From positions 620,001 through 684,000 of the forward strand of contig OZ240687.1 of NCBI GenBank assembly GCA_965199285.1: a DNA stretch of 64,000 bases. The letters are read 5' to 3'. The DNA comes from CBDDGJ01 sp965199285 (lineage in GTDB: Bacteria > Pseudomonadota > Alphaproteobacteria > RS24). Position 1 is the first letter of the stretch, and each line of letters opens with the position of its first letter. Below, one piece after another: positions 54,453-62,564 of the stretch. The notes under the pieces are model-generated. The model was not told the DNA's origin, searched no databases, and saw only the letters and a program-made list of their open reading frames with translations. Position numbers and translations under genes: made by a program.

Positions 54453-55179
54453 GATAAGAGAGCCTGTTATAAGCCAAGCGATTATCCTTGCCGGCGGATT
54501 GGGGACAAGGTTACGGTCTATTGTTAAAAATGTGCCAAAACCAATGGCGGATATTCAAGGCATGCCTTTTTTAGAGCATTTAATGCAATATTGGAAAGCC
54601 CAAGGCATAAACCATTTTAGTCTCTCAATCGGCTATCAGGGTGATGTTATAAAAGATTATTTTGGCGAGGATTATCAAGGATACCCGATCCAATATGTTT
54701 TCGAAGATATACCCTTAGGAACCGGCGGCGGCGTTAAGAAAGCGCTTATGGAAACCGACATTAAAAATGAATTTATAGTGCTTCTAAATGGTGATACATG
54801 GTATGAGGCGCAATTAGCTGATTTATCGCAAGCCGCAAAAACAACCACTGCGCCGATTATGATGAGCCTGAAACAGATAGATAAAAATGACCGCTATGGC
54901 GGTGTCACCCATGATGAAGAGGGTTATGTGATAGACTTCAATACAGTCTCTAATACAGACCAGAAAAAAGATATATTGATTAATGCAGGCTGCTATCTGC
55001 TTCATGCAGAACAGATGAAAACCCATATGTGCGCGCAGCCAGATAAATTCTCATTTGAGAATGATTTTTTAATCCCCATGGCGAAAGATAGGAAAATATT
55101 CGGGGTCATCCAAAATGGTAAATTTCTTGATATTGGCATCCCGAAAGATTATCAACGGGCGCAAACAGAGATAATATAA
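54445..55179 (+). CDS. hddC: D-glycero-D-manno-heptose 1-phosphate guanylyltransferase-like
   Basis: 244-residue nucleotidyltransferase with 'QAIILAGGLGTRLRSIVKNVPKPMADIQGMPFLEHLMQYW', 'LGTGGGVKKAL', 'VLLNGDTWYE' and 'GKFLDIGIPKDYQRAQ'. Together with gmhA and hddA it makes GDP-D-glycero-alpha-D-manno-heptose, as in S-layer and capsule pathways. The nucleotide (G versus other) cannot be read from sequence alone; the operon context decides. Its stop overlaps the next start. Confidence 0.85.
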   Translation: MDKIREPVISQAIILAGGLGTRLRSIVKNVPKPMADIQGMPFLEHLMQYWKAQGINHFSLSIGYQGDVIKDYFGEDYQGYPIQYVFEDIPLGTGGGVKKALMETDIKNEFIVLLNGDTWYEAQLADLSQAAKTTTAPIMMSLKQIDKNDRYGGVTHDEEGYVIDFNTVSNTDQKKDILINAGCYLLHAEQMKTHMCAQPDKFSFENDFLIPMAKDRKIFGVIQNGKFLDIGIPKDYQRAQTEII

Positions 55180-56297
55180 TGCGTCTCATTTATATGTCCC
55201 CCCTTACTTGGCAAGACCATTATCAGCGCCCGCATCACTTTGTGCGATGGTGGCAAAAGACATATGCGGGCGAGGTTTTATGGATTGATCCCTACCCCAC
55301 CCGCTTGCCCCGTTTTTCAGATATAAGACGGATAAAAAATCTTTCTGCTGCGCCGATGCATGATATTCCACAATGGCTAAGGGTTTTGAAACCGCGCGCC
55401 CTGCCGATTGAGCCGCTTATCGGCGCACAATATATTAACCGTCATTTATGGAAACCAAGCCTAAAAGATATTCGTGCCTTTGCCGCAGATTCGTCATGCC
55501 AGTTGATAATTGGCAAACCATCCGCGCTTGCCCTTCACATTTTGCAACAGAACCTATGCGCAACCACATATTATGATGCGATGGATAATTTTTCAGCCTT
55601 TTACACAGGGTTAGATGCGCGAAAGGTAAAGCAGGTTGAAAGCCAAATTATAAATCAGGTTGAAACGATCATCACATCCGCCCATGCCATTATGACACGT
55701 ATCAAATCAAACGCCCCCGATAAACCCATTATCATGATCCCAAATGGTGTCAATCAAGAGCTCATGGATGTGAAACCCATTGCCAGAAAAACCAAATCCC
55801 ATAAAGTTTTTGGCTATGTCGGCACGGTTGCAAGCTGGTTTGATTGGGCATGGGTTATTGCGCTTGCCAAAGCAAATCCCACTTCTGAAATCAGAATAAT
55901 CGGAACTATGTTTACCCCGCCCCCCTCCATACGTCCGGAAAACATCACCATAAAACCATCTTGCAGCCACGCCCAAGCGCTTATTGAAATGCAAGATTTT
56001 GATGTTGGCATTATTCCGTTTAAGGATAATCAGCTGACCGATAGTGTTGACCCGATTAAATATTATGAATATCGATCTTTTGGGCTGCCGGTTCTCACCA
56101 CCCCTTTTGGCGAGATGAAAATGCGCGCCTGCGAAAAGGGTGTTTTCATCGCCAATCAGCAAAGTGATATTCCGCACTTATCAGAATATGCCCTAAAACA
56201 TAAAAAAGATACAAAGCAGGCTATGAAAGAATTTGTTCATAAACATAGCTGGAGCGAAAAATTTAATATATTAATCAATAATATGGGGAAAGAATAA
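55179..56297 (+). CDS. Glycosyltransferase, GT-B fold (GT4-like)
   Basis: 372-residue protein. The donor half has 'GYVGTVASWFDWAWVIALAKANPTSEIRIIGT', 'IEMQDFDVGIIPFKDNQLTDSVDPIKYYEYRSFGLPVLTTPFGEM' (the EX7E-like region of GT4) and an N-terminal 'WQDHYQRPHHFVRWW' that recalls TuaH/WcaI-type enzymes. Donor and acceptor are unknown. It sits between heptose activation and a Fcl-like reductase, overlapping both by a few bases, which suggests a joint task such as transferring the GDP-heptose. Confidence 0.8.
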   Translation: MRLIYMSPLTWQDHYQRPHHFVRWWQKTYAGEVLWIDPYPTRLPRFSDIRRIKNLSAAPMHDIPQWLRVLKPRALPIEPLIGAQYINRHLWKPSLKDIRAFAADSSCQLIIGKPSALALHILQQNLCATTYYDAMDNFSAFYTGLDARKVKQVESQIINQVETIITSAHAIMTRIKSNAPDKPIIMIPNGVNQELMDVKPIARKTKSHKVFGYVGTVASWFDWAWVIALAKANPTSEIRIIGTMFTPPPSIRPENITIKPSCSHAQALIEMQDFDVGIIPFKDNQLTDSVDPIKYYEYRSFGLPVLTTPFGEMKMRACEKGVFIANQQSDIPHLSEYALKHKKDTKQAMKEFVHKHSWSEKFNILINNMGKE

Positions 56298-57241
56298 TGC
56301 CAAAAATTATCGTAACAGGCGCAACAGGGTTTCTTGGGCGACATTTAATGCCGGTCATGCAGCAGATATATGGCAAGCATGTTATCGGCCTATCATCGCA
56401 GGATTTTGACCTGCTTAATCCTGTCGCGATTGAGGATATGTTTACAACTCATAGACCTGAAATTATCGTTCACTTAGCGGCATATTCGGGGGGGATTGGC
56501 GCCAACCGCACCTATCCGGCAGATTTTTTCTACAAAAACTCTTTATTTGTAACGTTAATGTTTGAGATGGCAGCAAAGCATAAAGTCAAAAAGCTGATTT
56601 ACCCGATGGGGGGATGCAGCTATCCGGCAACCGCGAGCTCCCCCATATCTGAAGATCAAATGTGGAATGGTTATCCGCAAGCCGAAAGCGCCGGCTATTC
56701 GGTCGCCAAAAAAATGGGAATCGTCGCGGCGCAAAGCTATCGAGAACAATATGATCTCAATTCGGTTGTCCTCATTCCGGGTAATATGTATGGCGAATAT
56801 GATAATTTCACCGCACTCGACTCGCATGTTGTACCGGCAATGGTGCGCCGCTATTATGAAACAAAACTAAGCGGCGCGCAGGAAATTACGATGTGGGGAG
56901 ACGGCACCCCTTTACGTGATTTTGTCTATGCGGGTGATGTTGCGAAAACCATTCCATGGTTTATTGAAAATTATGACAGCAGCGATATTGTCAATATTTC
57001 CTCCGGCAAACAAACCCAGATCAAGGAACTTGCGCAAACCATTAAGGATAAAATGCAATGGCAAGGCACAATCCATTGGGATACAAGCAAACCAAATGGG
57101 CAAATGGTTAAAATATTCGATGTCAAACGCTTGCATGAGTTAGGCTTAAGCTGCACTACCGATCTGTCAGAGGGGCTTGAAAAAACAATTTTCTGGCTTG
57201 AAAAAAATTATCATAATCGCACTGATGGAATAAGGCTGTGA
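56297..57241 (+). CDS. GDP-L-fucose synthase-like NAD-dependent epimerase/reductase
   Basis: 314-residue SDR. 'KIIVTGATGFLGRHLMPVM', 'VHLAAYSGGIGANRTYPADFFYKNSLFVTLMFEMAAKHKVKKLIY' and 'GGCSYPATASSPISEDQMWNGYPQAESAGYSVAKKMGIVAAQSY' (Ser, Tyr and Lys of the active site) match the Fcl/WcaG group. Such enzymes reduce or epimerise GDP-4-keto-6-deoxy sugars. In a heptose locus it could act like DmhB in 6-deoxyheptose synthesis, but no DmhA-like dehydratase is visible here. The 3' end runs into a tandem repeat. Confidence 0.82.
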   Translation: MPKIIVTGATGFLGRHLMPVMQQIYGKHVIGLSSQDFDLLNPVAIEDMFTTHRPEIIVHLAAYSGGIGANRTYPADFFYKNSLFVTLMFEMAAKHKVKKLIYPMGGCSYPATASSPISEDQMWNGYPQAESAGYSVAKKMGIVAAQSYREQYDLNSVVLIPGNMYGEYDNFTALDSHVVPAMVRRYYETKLSGAQEITMWGDGTPLRDFVYAGDVAKTIPWFIENYDSSDIVNISSGKQTQIKELAQTIKDKMQWQGTIHWDTSKPNGQMVKIFDVKRLHELGLSCTTDLSEGLEKTIFWLEKNYHNRTDGIRL

Positions 57242-57273
57242 CAGGATAAGACTGTGATGGAATAAGACTGTAA
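57226..57273 (+). repeat. Three 16-bp tandem repeats over a gene end
   Basis: TGGAATAAGGCTGTGA, CAGGATAAGACTGTGA and TGGAATAAGACTGTAA follow each other with few differences. The first includes the stop codon of the Fcl-like gene. Unit number can change without harm to that gene. Confidence 0.8.
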
Positions 57274-57291
57274 AATAAAAAGGATTATAGT

Positions 57292-58439
57292 ATGAGAAAA
57301 ATCATTCCCACATTTTTAAGAAAACGAGATCAAATCATCAACCCTGATACAGACATTCCTTTAGAGGGTGCGGACGTTCCTTTAGAGGATGTAGACATTC
57401 CTTCAGAAGATGCAGATGTTCCTTTAGGAGATGTAGGTATTTTTTAGGTGCAGAATATGGTGAGACGATTTTATGGGAGCTCCCTGTCCAACATTGCGCT
57501 CAAGATTGTATCATAAAAGGCTCGACAGTGTTGGATATTGGCGGGCATATTGGCGGTGTCGCCATCGCTTTTTCGCGAATGGTGGGGGAAACTGGTAAAA
57601 TCTATACTTTCGAACCGAATAGAGATATTTGGCCACATTTGACAAAAAATATTGCGATTAATAAGGCAAAAAATATCACGCACATTCCCTTAGCGTGCTT
57701 TTCATCAGATGGTCAGCTTTTAACATTTTACTCCTCAGATGGTTTTTTTAAAGCTGACTCAAGTATAATGTATGAAATTCCAAATTCCAATGCTTTTGAG
57801 GTTATGTCTATTTCGATAGATAGATTTTGCGAGCAGAATAAGGTGACCCCTGACTTCATGAAATTGGATATTGAAGGTGCCGAAATACATGCTTTACGAT
57901 CTGCAGAAAATGTCATTAATCTTTATCATCCAGATATGATTATCGAATATTCTTCAGCTATTCCATTAGATCAAAATAATCCACTTATATTTCTAGAAGC
58001 GCGAGATTATTTATTTTGGGATGTGAATACATATGAACAAATATGTCCTGAAACTTATGCTGAACAAGCTAACCTTTTAGTCAACATATTATGCGCTCAT
58101 AAAGATAGCCAAACAGCGAAGACATATCTTAATTTGGAGAAGGTGAAAATTTCTGAAAGCCGAGAGCGGACGATACAATTACCCCCCGGCCGATATATTA
58201 TTGATGTTCAACTTGAATGTGATGATCAGTCGATGAAGCATCTCATGGCCAAAACCCAAAGCGAAGAAACCCTTATACAATTTTCTGCCCCAGGGAAACT
58301 TATAAAACAGCATGCAAATTCATGTCTTGTTATTTCACTTGATAAAACAGAAACAGTAAACATAGAGTTTTTACAAGAAGATTTATCAGATTACGCTCAA
58401 GGCATAAAAAATATAATCATCTATCAGATTAATCTCTAA
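57292..58439 (+). CDS. FkbM-family methyltransferase, frame split at a T6 tract
   Basis: FkbM enzymes methylate hydroxyls, often of sugars, with AdoMet. The main open part runs to 58439 and contains 'GSTVLDIGGHIGGVAIAFSR' (AdoMet loop), 'GKIYTFEPNRD' and 'VTPDFMKLDIEGAEIHALRSAENV'. Upstream an ATG at 57292 with AAAAGG before it gives MRKIIPTFLRKRD and four DIPLEGA-like repeats, then stops at the TAG next to T6 (57440-57445). One extra T would join this frame to 'FLGAEYGETILWELPVQHC', the normal FkbM N-terminal region. So one gene, out of frame here. Without the upstream part only a GTG at 57528 could start the methyltransferase, which would be too short. Confidence 0.7.
57352..57435 (+). repeat. 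Four 21-bp in-frame tandem repeats
   Basis: Units begin with GACATTCCT, GACGTTCCT, GACATTCCT and GATGTTCCT and encode DIPLEGA, DVPLEDV, DIPSEDA and DVPLGDV, an acidic heptapeptide ladder. They sit in the N-terminal coding part of the FkbM gene just before the T6 tract. Confidence 0.9.
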
Positions 58440-58464
58440 CAATTCTACAAAAAACAGAACAAAC

Positions 58465-58615
58465 TCAAGCTTTATGTGTCAAATCAAATCTTCGAAAGAA
58501 TTTCTGTATCTGAATATCCCATGATAGCTCTACTTCAGTCGCATATTTACAATTATCGACCATTCTTTCATAATCAGCCGTACCCATCAAAGCCATCGCT
58601 TCTTCGCGAATGGTG
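58465..58615 (-). pseudogene. C-terminal remnant of a family 4 glycosyltransferase
   Basis: The minus-strand frame ending at 58465 reads REEAMALMGTADYERM, then VDNCKYATEVELSWDIQIQKF and a stop. This matches the last 45 residues of GT4 enzymes (the helix after the EX7E motif and the 'a.elsWd.q' end). The rest is absent: at about 58,592-58,615 the sequence merges with a piece of the FkbM gene running in the other direction. Confidence 0.65.
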
Positions 58616-58662
58616 GGGGAAACTGGTAAAGTCTATACTTTCGAACCGAATAGAGATATTTG
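58592..58662 (+). pseudogene. 71-bp fragment of the FkbM methyltransferase gene
   Basis: This stretch equals 57561-57631 at 69 of 71 bases (two substitutions), covering 'AIAFSRMVGETGKIYTFEPNRD' codons without flanking gene. It is a duplicated scrap joined to the GT4 remnant on one side and to a small membrane protein gene on the other. Confidence 0.85.
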
Positions 58663-58944
58663 ACCCAATTCAGATTGGCTATGTTTTTCTTCCCCTCCGG
58701 TGTCCTTATAGGTTTTATAATATATGAAGAGTGAGCCCGAAAGAATGATAAGGGTGATAATTGTAAAATTGGTTTGCGCGGTGAGAGATAAAATAATAGC
58801 CGCTTGGGCGATAAATACCGACAGGAATAATTTGATCGATATGATTGCGGGCAATGTGCCAACATAATGCGAGATAGTCAGCCTATCCGTAATTATTTTG
58901 GCGCATAAGAAGAAAGCAATTTCCCAGATAAAAAAGTGAAGCAT
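58633..58944 (-). CDS. Hypothetical membrane protein with a replaced C-terminus
   Basis: 103-residue protein with three hydrophobic segments (about residues 1-17, 25-58, 62-78). The ATG has AAGGA 7 bases upstream, so it looks like a true gene start. The last eight residues (ISLFGSKV) are read from the antisense strand of the FkbM fragment, so the original end is missing. I cannot assign a family. Confidence 0.45.
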   Translation of the reverse strand: MLHFFIWEIAFFLCAKIITDRLTISHYVGTLPAIISIKLFLSVFIAQAAIILSLTAQTNFTIITLIILSGSLFIYYKTYKDTGGEEKHSQSELGQISLFGSKV

Positions 58945-58987
58945 AAGTTTTCCTTAGATTAAAAAGAGAAGGTTGGATTTTCTCATA

Positions 58988-59360
58988 TCATTGTTTCTTC
59001 TTGTTCAAATAGTCTTGATATGCTTCAACCATCATATCCTGATCTGATTTTGTGGATTTCCAATCCAGCTCGTCAGAGGCGGCTTTTATATCAACGATAC
59101 AATTTTTGTCAGCAATTTTGAATTGTTCTGGATAGAGAATTGTGAAACCTATTTTATCCAAAATAGTTAAGGCGATTTTTGTAAGATAAGAAGGAGTGGG
59201 GATTAATAGTGATTTTGAACGCGATTTTTTGATTAAGAATTGCAAAAGCTCTTTTGTGTTTATTTTCGGCTCCGATCCTAAATTAAACGCTTTATTTGGA
59301 AACCCTTTTTCTGCACTTAAAATTGCAGATTCAGCACAATCATCTTCACAACGAGGGAAG
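58988..59360 (-). pseudogene. C-terminal remnant of an NAD-dependent sugar epimerase
   Basis: On the minus strand the open reading from about 59360 gives GHFFPRCEDDCAESAILSA, 'FPNKAFNLGSEPKINTKELLQFLIKK' and 'YLTKIALTILDKIGFTILYPEQFKIADKNCIVDIKAASDELDWKSTKSDQDMMVEAYQDYL', which matches the last 120 residues of UDP-sugar epimerases. The Rossmann N-terminal two-thirds is missing, cut at the junction with a prenyltransferase remnant on the other strand. Confidence 0.7.
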
Positions 59361-59363
59361 AAA

Positions 59364-59539
59364 TGGCCGTGACCATTCCTTTTGTATTATATGGGTTTTT
59401 TCGTTATTGGTTCATCGTAGAGACGATGGATGATAGCGAGTCGCCGACAGATGTCGTCTTATCGGACTGGCAATTATTATTAACAGTCATAAGCTGGGTA
59501 GGTCTATGTATGTGGGCTATTTATATAGCGGGAAATTAG
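59364..59539 (+). pseudogene. C-terminal remnant of a UbiA-type prenyltransferase (decaprenyl-phosphate phosphoribosyltransferase-like)
   Basis: A short + frame reads 'AVTIPFVLYGFFRYWFIVETMDDSESPTDVVLSDWQLLLTVISWVGLCMWAIYIAG' and stops. The 'PFVLYGLFRY...SP.D.LL.D..L' pattern is the end of UbiA-family 5-phosphoribose transferases used with decaprenyl phosphate. Four bases later the PAP2-like gene begins, the usual partner, so this is the true 3' end of a deleted gene. Confidence 0.65.
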
Positions 59540-59543
59540 GGAT

Positions 59544-59969
59544 ATGGATTTATTATATTTTATAACCCCTTTTTTCGCATGGCTGGTTGCGGGTGGCACA
59601 AAAATTATAATCAATAGTCTAAAGGCCGGTGAATTAGCATTTAAGCAAATCAGCTATAGCGGCTTGCCGAGCAATCATAGTTCCATCGTTAGCAGTGTAG
59701 CGGCGATGGTCGTACTTCAAGAAGGTGTAAATAGTGCGGCTTTTGGGGGCGCGGTTGCGCTTGCCTTTATTGTCATTCTGGATGCCGCAAGTCTACACAA
59801 GCATATTGGTGAACAGGCAGCAGAAATTAATAAATTAAAGGAATATAAAGACGAGATGCTGCGTGAGAGTATAGGTCATACAAGAATTGAGATTATTGCT
59901 GGTCTTATTGTCGGCGTGGCAACTGCCTTTTTTCTATATAAAGTTTTTGCCTCTTTTTCGTTTCGCTAG
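59544..59969 (+). CDS. Divergent PAP2 family membrane protein
   Basis: 141-residue protein with 'ITPFFAWLVAGGTKIIINSL' at the start, 'SYSGLPSNHSSIVSSVAAMV' (the SxxH-type phosphatase residues) and 'HTRIEIIAGLIVGVATAFFLYKVF'. This is the divergent PAP2/YuiD (DUF212) form of acid phosphatase. In polysaccharide loci such proteins accompany UbiA-type prenyltransferases and probably dephosphorylate a lipid-linked phosphosugar. It follows the remnant of that gene by 4 bp and is itself intact. Confidence 0.85.
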   Translation: MDLLYFITPFFAWLVAGGTKIIINSLKAGELAFKQISYSGLPSNHSSIVSSVAAMVVLQEGVNSAAFGGAVALAFIVILDAASLHKHIGEQAAEINKLKEYKDEMLRESIGHTRIEIIAGLIVGVATAFFLYKVFASFSFR

Positions 59970-60096
59970 CGGCTAATATCCTCAAAAAATATATCGATTG
60001 TTTCGCAAATATATGCTTAAATATTATCATAAAGTTCTGTATTGCTAAACTTAAGTGTAGTCAGTATATTATTAAGATAGGGTAGGGGGTAGATAT

Positions 60097-60702
60097 ATGT
60101 CTAATGATACGCAAAAGGACGTTTCTTTTGATAATATTGCGGTTGTTATCCCCTATTATAAGGTTACGAAACATATAGAAGCCGTAGTCGAAAAAATTGA
60201 TAAAAAAATTAAGTATATTTATGTCATTGATGATGCTTGCCCTGACAAAAGCGGTGATTATTTACTCGCGAATTGTTCTGATAAACGCATTCGCGTTTTA
60301 CAGCATGATACAAATTGCGGTGTAGGTGCAGCTGTCATGACGGGCTATCAGCAAGCTATTCATGATGGTGCCAAGATTATCGTAAAGATAGATGGTGATG
60401 GGCAAATGGATCCTAAACTCATAGATAAATTTATTTTCCCAATTATTCATGGGGCGGCGGATTACACGAAAGGGAATAGGTTTTTTAATTTAGAGCAAAT
60501 CAGTTCAATGCCCAAGACGCGTATATTTGGCAATGCGATATTATCGTTTATGACAAAACTGTCTTCAGGGTATTGGAATTTATTTGACCCAACAAATGGC
60601 TTCACCGCCATCCATGTAGATGTTGCAAGATATTTGCCATTTCGAAAAAGCGGCTTTTTCTTAAAATTATTATCTTACCAAACGTGCGATATGAAAGGCT
60701 GA
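60097..60702 (+). CDS. Family 2 glycosyltransferase, truncated
   Basis: 201-residue GT-A protein: 'NIAVVIPYYKVTKHIEAVVEKI', 'YVIDDACPDKSGDYL', 'VGAAVMTGYQQAIHDGAKIIVKIDGDGQMDP' (DxD) and 'YWNLFDPTNGFTAIHVDVARYLPF'. Family members of this type go on for another 100 or more residues, with a 'FFFETDML' motif and C-terminal membrane helices. Here it ends soon after 'FFLKLLSYQTCDMKG', 6 bp before the next ATG. Probably a deletion removed the rest, so activity is doubtful. Confidence 0.75.
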   Translation: MSNDTQKDVSFDNIAVVIPYYKVTKHIEAVVEKIDKKIKYIYVIDDACPDKSGDYLLANCSDKRIRVLQHDTNCGVGAAVMTGYQQAIHDGAKIIVKIDGDGQMDPKLIDKFIFPIIHGAADYTKGNRFFNLEQISSMPKTRIFGNAILSFMTKLSSGYWNLFDPTNGFTAIHVDVARYLPFRKSGFFLKLLSYQTCDMKG

Positions 60703-60708
60703 ATTAAA

Positions 60709-62487
60709 ATGAAGCATCCCCAAATCATCAATTTTGAATCTCTTAATCATAAAAGCCTATTACTTGTCTTAATCATTTTTTCCCTTATATTTCGCTTTTT
60801 CATCATCCTTGATGTTCCGATTTGGGGATGGGATGAACGGTTATATGTTGAAAATGCGCTAGAATATTATAATGGTAATGGTGCTTCTAGCCACGCTTCA
60901 TTATATTCATATATTCTCCAATTCGCTTTTCTAGCTGAGCAGAATTATTTTACGGCTATAAAATTGATTAATGTGCTAATATTATCACTTGGCCTGATAA
61001 GTGTTTACTGGCTAGCAAGACTTTTCATATCCACTGAAAAATCAATGCTTGTTGTTTTATTATCTAGTATTATAGGGCATCATTCAATCACCTCCCATGC
61101 GATGACGGAACCGCTTTTGTTTTTGATACTCTCTTCATTGCTATTTGCGTCTTGTTCACTCTGGCTATTATTCTGGGAAAAGATAAAACGAGCTGATGCG
61201 CAGCATGGCTATGTCTCGCCTGATTATCGAAAGTTTATAGTCACTTTTTTGCTGGTTGGCGTACTTCCACCACTCGCCATCGCGACCTCCCCCAAATTTT
61301 ATTCTGTTCTAACCATTATGGCGCTGACGCTTTTCTTATTAATGTGCTGGTTTTTTTATAAGTTAGGAAGCCGCGAAATCATAGGTGTAATCGGTAAATG
61401 GTGGCTCAAAGGCGGCGCTATTGCGATTGGTGCATTTATTCTCATTTCGACAATATTAAACATATATGTTTATAAGGGCGGAGGAGATTTTTATCATAAT
61501 CTTACAAGTCAGGTAACATTAGAGGTGTTCTTCGAACAATTATATACACAGCCTATCTTGATATTAAATATGTTTATTGGGCATCTCGGAACCATTATGT
61601 TTCCGTTTGTTTTTGCCATTATTGCGACAATTTTATGGCTGTTCGAACGTATAAGAAATAAAGATGGGGCAATTATTGGCTGCATTCTTATCTGCTTTAT
61701 GGTTCTCATAATTCTTTTCGCCCAGACGTTCTATTTCACTGTCACTAAGGGCAAATATGAAAATATAACTTGGACAGTTTTTGCCCGCTATTATTATTTT
61801 GCTTTACCATTTTTATTGATCGGGTTAATGGCTGTCTCTGGCGACAAAAAATTCCCGAAAGCTGTTTCTCTTTTTGTTGGGCTGATTATTCTAAGCGCGG
61901 CATTGTATACATCGCATTCTGGCTACTCAACAATCAGTCAATATGGTGGAATTGAAAATGCAGAGACGTGGTCGCGTAAAGCCCCTGATCTTCACTTGGG
62001 ACTAATTATTACAAGCCTTGCACTGCTTTTCCTGTCGTTAGTTGTGAAATGGGCACATATACGAATAATGGTCATTCCTTTATTTATTTTTCATAATACC
62101 ATCTCATCACTTTCTCAACCGCATGATCTAGGGGCGTGGCAACAGCAACAGCCCACGCAATGTAGTGATTTGGAGAGCATTTATGATCATAAATATAATA
62201 GTTTTGGGCTCATATCTTTTAGTCGGGTTTTAAAAGAAAGAACATTGATCACAAATTATCCTTTTAATATCAGTTTAGTAGTTGATTTCTATGATACAGA
62301 ATTTTTAGATAGTTTAGCTGAAAATGGTGGATTTTTAAGTAAATTACCTGAAGAAGACATCAAAAAGTTCAAAAAATTTGACATTATTTTGGTCGAAGAT
62401 TTTCCCAAACCATTTCCAGAGCAGGATGGTCTTTTGCACAATCATGAGCAGTGTAGTGCTATTTTATCTTCTGCGATTAAGGATTAG
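60709..62487 (+). CDS. Polytopic membrane glycosyltransferase (GT39/ArnT-like)
   Basis: 592-residue protein with about ten or eleven membrane segments. The first loop holds 'DVPIWGWDERLYVENALEYYNGNG', the acidic DE site expected for GT-C enzymes that use lipid-linked sugars. 'LARLFISTEKSMLVVLLSSIIGHHSI' and a C-terminal region with soluble character follow. Such enzymes transfer sugars on the periplasmic side. Substrate is not known. The gene is complete. Confidence 0.75.
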   Translation: MKHPQIINFESLNHKSLLLVLIIFSLIFRFFIILDVPIWGWDERLYVENALEYYNGNGASSHASLYSYILQFAFLAEQNYFTAIKLINVLILSLGLISVYWLARLFISTEKSMLVVLLSSIIGHHSITSHAMTEPLLFLILSSLLFASCSLWLLFWEKIKRADAQHGYVSPDYRKFIVTFLLVGVLPPLAIATSPKFYSVLTIMALTLFLLMCWFFYKLGSREIIGVIGKWWLKGGAIAIGAFILISTILNIYVYKGGGDFYHNLTSQVTLEVFFEQLYTQPILILNMFIGHLGTIMFPFVFAIIATILWLFERIRNKDGAIIGCILICFMVLIILFAQTFYFTVTKGKYENITWTVFARYYYFALPFLLIGLMAVSGDKKFPKAVSLFVGLIILSAALYTSHSGYSTISQYGGIENAETWSRKAPDLHLGLIITSLALLFLSLVVKWAHIRIMVIPLFIFHNTISSLSQPHDLGAWQQQQPTQCSDLESIYDHKYNSFGLISFSRVLKERTLITNYPFNISLVVDFYDTEFLDSLAENGGFLSKLPEEDIKKFKKFDIILVEDFPKPFPEQDGLLHNHEQCSAILSSAIKD

Positions 62488-62564
62488 CGTCACTTATATT
62501 CGTTCGCTTCAGATAATTTTGCAAAATGACGTGAACTCCTATTATCCTCCATTCATAATCGCGT

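Noticed and set aside
57352..57435. CRISPR array
   Set aside because: Units are 21 bp with no spacers and are in frame within a coding region. They are a peptide repeat.
57292..57447. Independent small acidic protein
   Set aside because: The end falls exactly in a T run where one base restores the FkbM frame, so it is more likely the N-terminal part of that gene.
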